From NCBI GenBank assembly GCA_004151065.3, contig NWUY0300023739.1:1-12219 (forward strand): a stretch of 12,219 nucleotides of DNA, read 5' to 3'. The notes beneath the pieces are model-generated. The model was not told the DNA's origin, did no database searches, and saw only the letters and a list, made by a program, of their open reading frames with translations. Position numbers and translations under genes: made by a program. Below, piece after piece: positions 8,765 to 12,219 of the stretch (its first letter is position 1; every line of letters starts with the position of its first letter). This DNA comes from Larix sibirica. Lineage: Eukaryota; Streptophyta; Pinopsida; Pinales; Pinaceae.

Positions 8765-8775
8765 AAGCGGGAGAA
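8765..8775 (+). promoter_or_regulatory. Polypurine tract of the copia element
   Basis: AAGCGGGAGAA directly before the TGTTGGG of the 3' LTR. Plant copia elements usually carry a purine run ending GGGAGA(A) here as the plus-strand primer. One C interrupts the run. Confidence 0.75.
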
Positions 8776-9253
8776 TGTTGGGATGTTATATTCTTTGCAG
8801 TGGAAACTCAATCGAGTGAACTGCGATAAGCCAACTGGCTACTCGAGGTTGATTGAATATAGTCATGTCTGACTAGTGGTCGACTAGAGTCAACTCGACT
8901 ACAATAGAATGCTGACTTTTTGTTAGATGGCTAGGAAATCCCAAGATTTGCAGCCCTTCAACCATTCATCTTAGGACTCTTGTATCTTATTTAGGTATCA
9001 TGAATTAGGGGTTTTGCATGTTGTAAATACCTATAAATATGGTATGGTGTAAGATTCGATGATTGAATTCTCAGAGATTGATTATTTGTTAATGAATAAG
9101 AGAGTGATTTAGCTCAAAGGTTTGTTGGTTTTATTTGTCAAGGGTTTCGAGGATGAAATATCTGTGTACTATGCTTGTATGCCATTGTTTTACTTCCTGC
9201 GTTGCTTAAGAAATTTGTATGCATGTCTCACTAAGTTAGGTTCTGACCCAAAA
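8776..9253 (+). repeat. Copia 3' LTR
   Basis: It starts TGTTGGG and ends CCCAAAA, where the matching 5' LTR end reads CCCAACA, so the terminal CA has mutated to AA. Length is 478 bp. It carries the TATAAATA motif at 9032-9039 and is complete at its left end, unlike the 5' LTR. The five bases after it (AGGAC) find no direct match before the 5' LTR. Confidence 0.92.
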
Positions 9254-9780
9254 AGGACATCTTTCTTCGGAGGGATTATTGCACTTGTTCTTTTTTATGG
9301 AGCTAGAGTTTGATGATTTACCCTAGCTAGAACATTTTGCAGTATCGAGAGGAGGCTATGGTATGTACTTCATCATTGAGCTTATATATGAAGTTTCCAA
9401 CCATACATATCTTGTGTCAATTTTAGATTTGATTTCCAGCTACATTTGTTCTTCCTATTTTGTTGTTTGTGTCTATTTATGATATTGTAGATTAGACATA
9501 AGTAAAAGAGAAAATTGTTAATTGATTTAGAATCTAAAGAAGAAGATAAAGGGGTTGATTTTATTGTTGTAATATTGTTTTTATTTCTATTATAAAAGTA
9601 CATTTTTAGTTCTAAATACTAATTAATAAGTTTCCCTAGAAGGGTAGAAGGGTAGAAGGGTAGAAGGGATGAAAACTTACCTAAATGGTTAGTGTATTTT
9701 CTCCTTAATTGTCAAGAAGTTTAGGGTTGTTTGAAAATGAATTATTGTACTTATTCAACTGTTGTTTTGTACTTTAATTT
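9254..9780. other. AT-rich intergenic sequence, no gene seen
   Basis: AT-rich DNA after the copia 3' LTR. It contains GCACTTGTTC at 9281-9290, nearly the same 10 bases as just before the 5' LTR (GCACTTGTCC, 4216-4225), and the small TAGAAGGG array. Short open frames on both strands lack any recognisable motif. No RNA gene was seen. Confidence 0.55.
9637..9668 (+). repeat. Four perfect TAGAAGGG tandem copies
   Basis: The 8-bp unit TAGAAGGG occurs four times head to tail without a change (9637-9644, 9645-9652, 9653-9660, 9661-9668). It is a short minisatellite, probably length-variable. It resembles but is not the plant telomere unit TTTAGGG. Confidence 0.97.
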
Positions 9781-9789
9781 ACAACAATC

Positions 9790-9838
9790 ATTGGGTAGAA
9801 AATTGTGGGGTTAAGATATGAGGAACCTTCTATAAATA
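9790..9838 (+). promoter_or_regulatory. Candidate promoter: CCAAT-like box and TATA
   Basis: ATTGG (reverse CCAAT) at 9790-9794 is followed by CTATAAATAAA with TATAAATA at 9831-9838. About 35 bases further on, the composition changes abruptly to a GC- and CpG-rich segment (9873-9970). That order resembles a plant core promoter and transcribed leader. Both motifs are short and common in AT-rich DNA, so the call rests mainly on the island that follows. Confidence 0.3.
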
Positions 9839-9870
9839 AAGTGAAATTTCTGAATTGCATTGAAGTGTCA

Positions 9871-9972
9871 TTCCGGTNGCGGGATAAACCCTGTCCGGGC
9901 CGGTGCTCAGGAAGACTGCGGTATGTGTCGACAGTGAGTGGAACCCCTGTCGACTGGCGTCGCGCTAACAAT
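9871..9972. other. GC- and CpG-rich island with one N
   Basis: About 100 bases at roughly 60 percent GC with about ten CpG dinucleotides, set in DNA that is otherwise AT-rich and poor in CpG. It contains an 8-bp inverted repeat GTCGACAG/CTGTCGAC at 9927-9934 and 9947-9954 with a 12-base loop, and an ambiguous base at 9878. I do not recognise it as rRNA, tRNA, 7SL, U6 or a known coding sequence. It may be an unmethylated gene 5' end, a recent insertion, or an assembly or cloning artefact. Confidence 0.7.
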
Positions 9973-10063
9973 GGAGCTGAGAAAAGAGGAAGATTTCTGT
10001 TTCCTATGGTTAAGAGGAGCTGAATTCTCCAAGAACTATTTCATTAGTATTTCAAGTAACTAA
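9971..10063 (+). CDS. Candidate first exon or small ORF (30 codons), unknown
   Basis: ATG at 9971 sits in a favourable plant initiation context (CTAACAATGGAG) right after the CpG-rich island and opens MELRKEEDFCFLWLRGAEFS, followed by ten more residues and a TAA at 10061-10063. The final codons include CAA-GTAACT (donor-like, near 10055), so the ORF could continue by splicing. I recognise no domain. The peptide begins charged and becomes aromatic and hydrophobic in the middle. Candidate promoter motifs are at 9790-9838. The only support is position and start context; a chance ORF of 30 codons is entirely possible. Confidence 0.22.
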   Translation: MELRKEEDFCFLWLRGAEFSKNYFISISSN

Positions 10064-10329
10064 ATTGCGATTGGTTAGATTATTAGTTTTTTTATTAATG
10101 TTTCTTTCTAAAATTTTGTTGATCGAACTATAATGGTGTTGTCTCGGGTTTATTGTTCTCCTGTTAACATTACTATAGTAAAGATGACATCGTTTTCTAT
10201 TTATGTATGCTCAATGAATGTATCATTGGATTTCCTTTATTATTATTATTAACAATCTCTGTCACTATGGAGGAAATTTCAAAGAGCGAACGGGATTTCA
10301 ATTCATGATGTCGAATCCCTTTGAAGGCC
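10064..10329. other. Intergenic or intron-like sequence
   Basis: AT-rich sequence between the candidate small ORF and the left end of the long LTR. On the minus strand an open frame (10197-10472) crosses into the LTR; it is discussed in the findings. There is a 6-bp hairpin GGGATT/AATCCC at about 10291-10318. Nothing else is identifiable. Confidence 0.4.
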
Positions 10330-10694
10330 TGTTGGAATATGTTGATAAAGGGTTTATCTAAACTTCGATATACCTCATAGGCTTCTGGAATGTAACTTTT
10401 GAAATCCCTGTAAGAAAAAAAGAAAACCTTTTTACTACAAGATCTACAAAATATTGAGTTCACACAGAACAATAAAGAAATGGGATTCCGAGGCTGCTTG
10501 TTAAATTAAGTAACATCTACTATAACCATGTCGTGGTTCGTTGCATACCGAGGGATCCTTTAGTTATCCAGGATAGTTGTAAAACGTTTTTTTTTGTGTA
10601 GTTTTCAAAAGCTTGATCGATTGATATCCTCTCCTTTACATACATATATGAACCAGATCCCTTGTATAGAGTTTCATTTAGTTACTCTAGATCG

Positions 10695-10977
10695 GATCTT
10701 ACACAGATCGAGACTAATTAAACTTTGTTGAAACTATGTAATGGATTTTCTCAAGCTCCAATTGTACTCCAATTTGGCAGACCGTGTAACCGCTTTTACT
10801 TGGCTCGAACCTTACACAGATCGAAGCTAAAAGTCCATTAAAACTATGTAGATTTTTTTATTTTTATTATTTTGAATTTGATTTTTGATTTTATTTATTT
10901 TTTCTGATTCCAATCTTATACCGATTGGGTAGACTGTGTAACCATGCTACTCGGCTAGGATCTTACACAGAGCATGG
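10695..10977 (+). repeat. Degenerate tandem repeat within the long LTR
   Basis: Unit A (10695-10807, 113 bp) and unit B (10808-10958, 151 bp) share CTTACACAGATCGA near the start, AAACTATGTA in the middle, and a GCAGACCGTGTAACC/GTAGACTGTGTAACC plus TACTTGGCT/TACTCGGCT end. A third partial unit starts at 10959 with GATCTTACACAGAGC. Unit B is longer because of a T-rich insert at about 10852-10905. Each unit carries CTTACACAG and the inverted word GTGTAA. Such repeats are common in LTR U3 promoters and enhancers. Confidence 0.85.
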
Positions 10978-11362
10978 AGGACGATATTTAATAGTAATCC
11001 TACATGCTCACTCTGATAGTTCGACTGCGTAAGTTTAGTCCATCTCGACTGAGAAATCGATGCAGCATTAAAGCCAATGACTATCGATTCTGCCGAATTG
11101 AATTGCTAACTGTGTGAATAAGATTGTGTTATCTCTTTCCTGGGGTTAACAACAACCGAGTTGGGCTATGAGGGTGCGACTTCAAGCGATTTGAAACTCT
11201 ACTTCCACACTCAAAGCTCGATAGTAGTGTGACCCGGGTAGGTGTACATATTCAAAGGTTTCTTCTGTCAAACAAATGTTAGTTGCGAAATCTGGAATAT
11301 CAACTGGTCAAACCCTTGTAAATAAATATCTTGTGCTCATTAAACAGAGTCTCGGTTCGTCT

Positions 11363-11432
11363 CTCGTCTGGATCTATTGTAGATGGCGATACAAGACGAG
11401 TTAGAACATGAGTTAACTGTAGATGGTAAGTA
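11363..11432 (+). other. Hairpin and splice-donor-like segment in LTR 3' part
   Basis: CTCGTCT (11363-11369) pairs with AGACGAG (11394-11400), and inside it ATCTA/TAGAT (11372-11376, 11380-11384) with loop TTG forms a second stem. An ATG at 11383 opens MAIQDELEHELTVDG, which runs into a strong donor-like GGTAAGT at 11425-11431, before an in-frame stop. TGTAGATGG is directly repeated at 11378-11386 and 11418-11426. In retroelements a donor in the leader can serve splicing; no acceptor was located. Confidence 0.3.
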
Positions 11433-11569
11433 GTACCTAATCAGACATTGGATCCGGTAATCACAATCCCCGTTAATCTCTGCGTAAGACACCAGACCAC
11501 CTCGGACTCACCGACTCCTAATTGTGTTCAGTAATTTAGATCCTCGCTGATTATTCATCTATTCCAACA

Positions 11570-12191
11570 TTTCTATCTGGGTGTTAAACAAATCGTTTAT
11601 ACTTTCCTCCTCACACCAATATATTGAGTAGTTTGACATTATTTTGAATGAGTTCTCAATTCAATTAGCATGATATGGATAAATCTTACATGAATTGTAA
11701 ACTGTCATATATATATGAAAGAGCATTATATTGGATTGGGGAAACATTTATAAATTTCCATAGTACATTAAAGAAAAATATGAGATAAAGGACCCATGCA
11801 AAATGTTGGTAAAAGAACTCAAGATATGCATAAGATACGAAGCTAGGATGAAGAAGTCAGTTAGTACTAGTTTAGTACTTGGCCCTAAAATAGAAATGAA
11901 TAAGTTCTAGAGAGAAAGATAAATGTATGTACATTAAGATATGGTTATGGAGCCGAACGTGTTTTCTTTTTGTATAAATTGGAATTATATATATATACAC
12001 TTCTTGTTTAATAAATCTCTTTTAGTCTTAATGGGTTAGGACTCATGTACATGTTGACACCTGTAAAAATGCATATATGTATATAAAATATTCATGTTGG
12101 ATAAATCATAAGAAAAATTCCCTTGGAATGGAAGAAAGAGACGGATTCAAATTATATCATAGAAAGTGATATGAGTTTAGTAACTATTCGC
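11570..12191. other. AT-rich sequence, no gene seen
   Basis: After the LTR end comes TTTCTATCTGGG, a poor match (about 7 of 12) to the usual copia primer-binding site. Nothing resembling gag follows. The rest is AT-rich with TATATATA runs (about 11709-11716, 11987-11998) and no open frame of note. Confidence 0.5.
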
Positions 12192-12219
12192 AAAAAAAAA
12201 AAAAAAAAAAAAAAAAAAA
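12192..12219 (+). repeat. Terminal run of 28 A at the window edge
   Basis: The window ends in A28 after ATTCGC. It may be a genomic A-run, the tail of a retroposed sequence, the tail of a cDNA, or a contig stopping in low-complexity sequence. No canonical AATAAA lies within 40 bases upstream. The ATTATA-type word at about 12151 is a weak plant variant. Confidence 0.9.

Larger units (their letters stand above)
4225..9253 (+). mobile_element. Ty1/copia LTR retrotransposon, near full length, dead
   Basis: A 5.03-kb element on the + strand with the full copia layout: LTR, primer-binding site, gag, protease, integrase, reverse transcriptase, RNase H, polypurine tract, LTR. Integrase before RT is the defining copia order. 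Size, about 480-bp LTRs, and the gag start (KFNG..FEL..LKMEILL) fit the Tnt1/Tork-like plant group; that lineage call is inference. The polyprotein spans 4821-8716, a normal length of about 1300 codons, but has many stops, at least six frame changes and several lost catalytic residues. The LTRs differ by about 10 to 19 percent in the blocks counted, so insertion is old. The first 17 bp of the 5' LTR are missing and no target-site duplication is visible. Confidence 0.93.
10330..11569 (+). mobile_element. 1.24-kb copia-type LTR, apparently solo
   Basis: The segment begins TGTTGGAATA (10330-10339) and ends TATTCCAACA (11560-11569), perfect 10-bp inverted termini of the standard TG...CA copia kind. 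Each 10-mer would be expected about 0.01 times by chance in a window this size. Inside are tandem repeats around TTACACAGATC (10695-10970), typical of U3 regions, and a CpG-containing pyrimidine-rich 3' part. It is unrelated to the 0.48-kb LTRs at 4225 and 8776. No coding sequence or polypurine tract precedes it, and no gag follows within the window. No 5-bp target duplication is seen (AGGCC left, TTTCT right). It is either a solo LTR with eroded edges or a 5' LTR whose body lies beyond or is lost. Confidence 0.65.

Noticed and set aside
9122-9313. 63-codon open frame at the end of the copia 3' LTR
   Set aside because: It is LTR sequence running into the flank. The equivalent 5' LTR has no such conserved frame.
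9886-9893. TAAACCCT in the GC-rich island, reminiscent of a plant telomerase RNA template
   Set aside because: Only 8 bases match, which is likely by chance in a window this long. No type 3 Pol III upstream element was found, and the match does not extend beyond one repeat plus one base.
9927-9954. 8-bp inverted repeat GTCGACAG/CTGTCGAC as a terminator or regulatory hairpin
   Set aside because: GTCGAC is itself palindromic, so two copies automatically give most of the inverted repeat. No T-run follows.
9774-9971. Minus-strand open frame through the CpG-rich island (LARRQSTGVPLTVDTYRSL)
   Set aside because: No family recognised. The frame spans the N and flanking AT-rich sequence, and GC-rich DNA easily stays open by chance.
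1-12219. CRISPR array, bacterial operon or phage-type system
   Set aside because: No regularly spaced repeats, no ribosome-binding sites with compact ORFs; everything recognisable is plant retroelement sequence.

Overview
The window looks like intergenic DNA from a seed plant with a large, repeat-rich genome. The evidence is AT-rich sequence packed with old, broken plant-type retroelements: two L1-type LINE fragments, one nearly complete Ty1/copia element of the Tnt1/Tork style with LTRs that differ at many sites, and one unrelated 1.24-kb copia-type LTR. A conifer or similar gymnosperm would fit the age and density of the debris, but that is inference. No intact protein-coding gene is present, and I see no bacterial or phage features.

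Layout. Bases 1-225 are AT-rich and featureless. Bases about 230-2810 hold a 5'-truncated LINE read on the + strand (reverse transcriptase, a zinc-binding zf-RVT region, then a C-terminal plant-type RNase H), broken by stops and frameshifts. Bases about 2810-3230 are AT-rich spacer with a pyrimidine tract. Bases 3230-3885 are a second, shorter LINE fragment (3' part of the reverse transcriptase region). Bases 3940-4224 are an unassigned promoter-like stretch that may be the remnant of another LTR. Bases 4225-9253 are the copia element: 5' LTR, degenerate primer-binding site, dead gag-protease-integrase-RT-RNase H polyprotein in the copia order, polypurine tract, 3' LTR. The polyprotein reading frame survives over about 3.9 kb but carries many stops and at least six frame changes, and the protease, integrase and RNase H have lost catalytic residues. 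Bases 9254-9830 are AT-rich with a small TAGAAGGG tandem repeat. Bases 9831-10063 contain the most unusual segment: a short GC- and CpG-rich island behind a TATA motif and before a well-placed ATG, possibly the 5' end of a host transcription unit. Bases 10330-11569 have perfect 10-bp copia-type LTR termini and internal tandem repeats. The remainder is AT-rich and ends in 28 consecutive A residues at the window edge.

The retroelement parts do not work together now: they are independent dead insertions, all in the same + orientation. I found no convincing new biological system. The points most worth checking are the CpG-rich island, the isolated long LTR with its U3 repeats and splice-donor-like site, and the meaning of the terminal poly(A).
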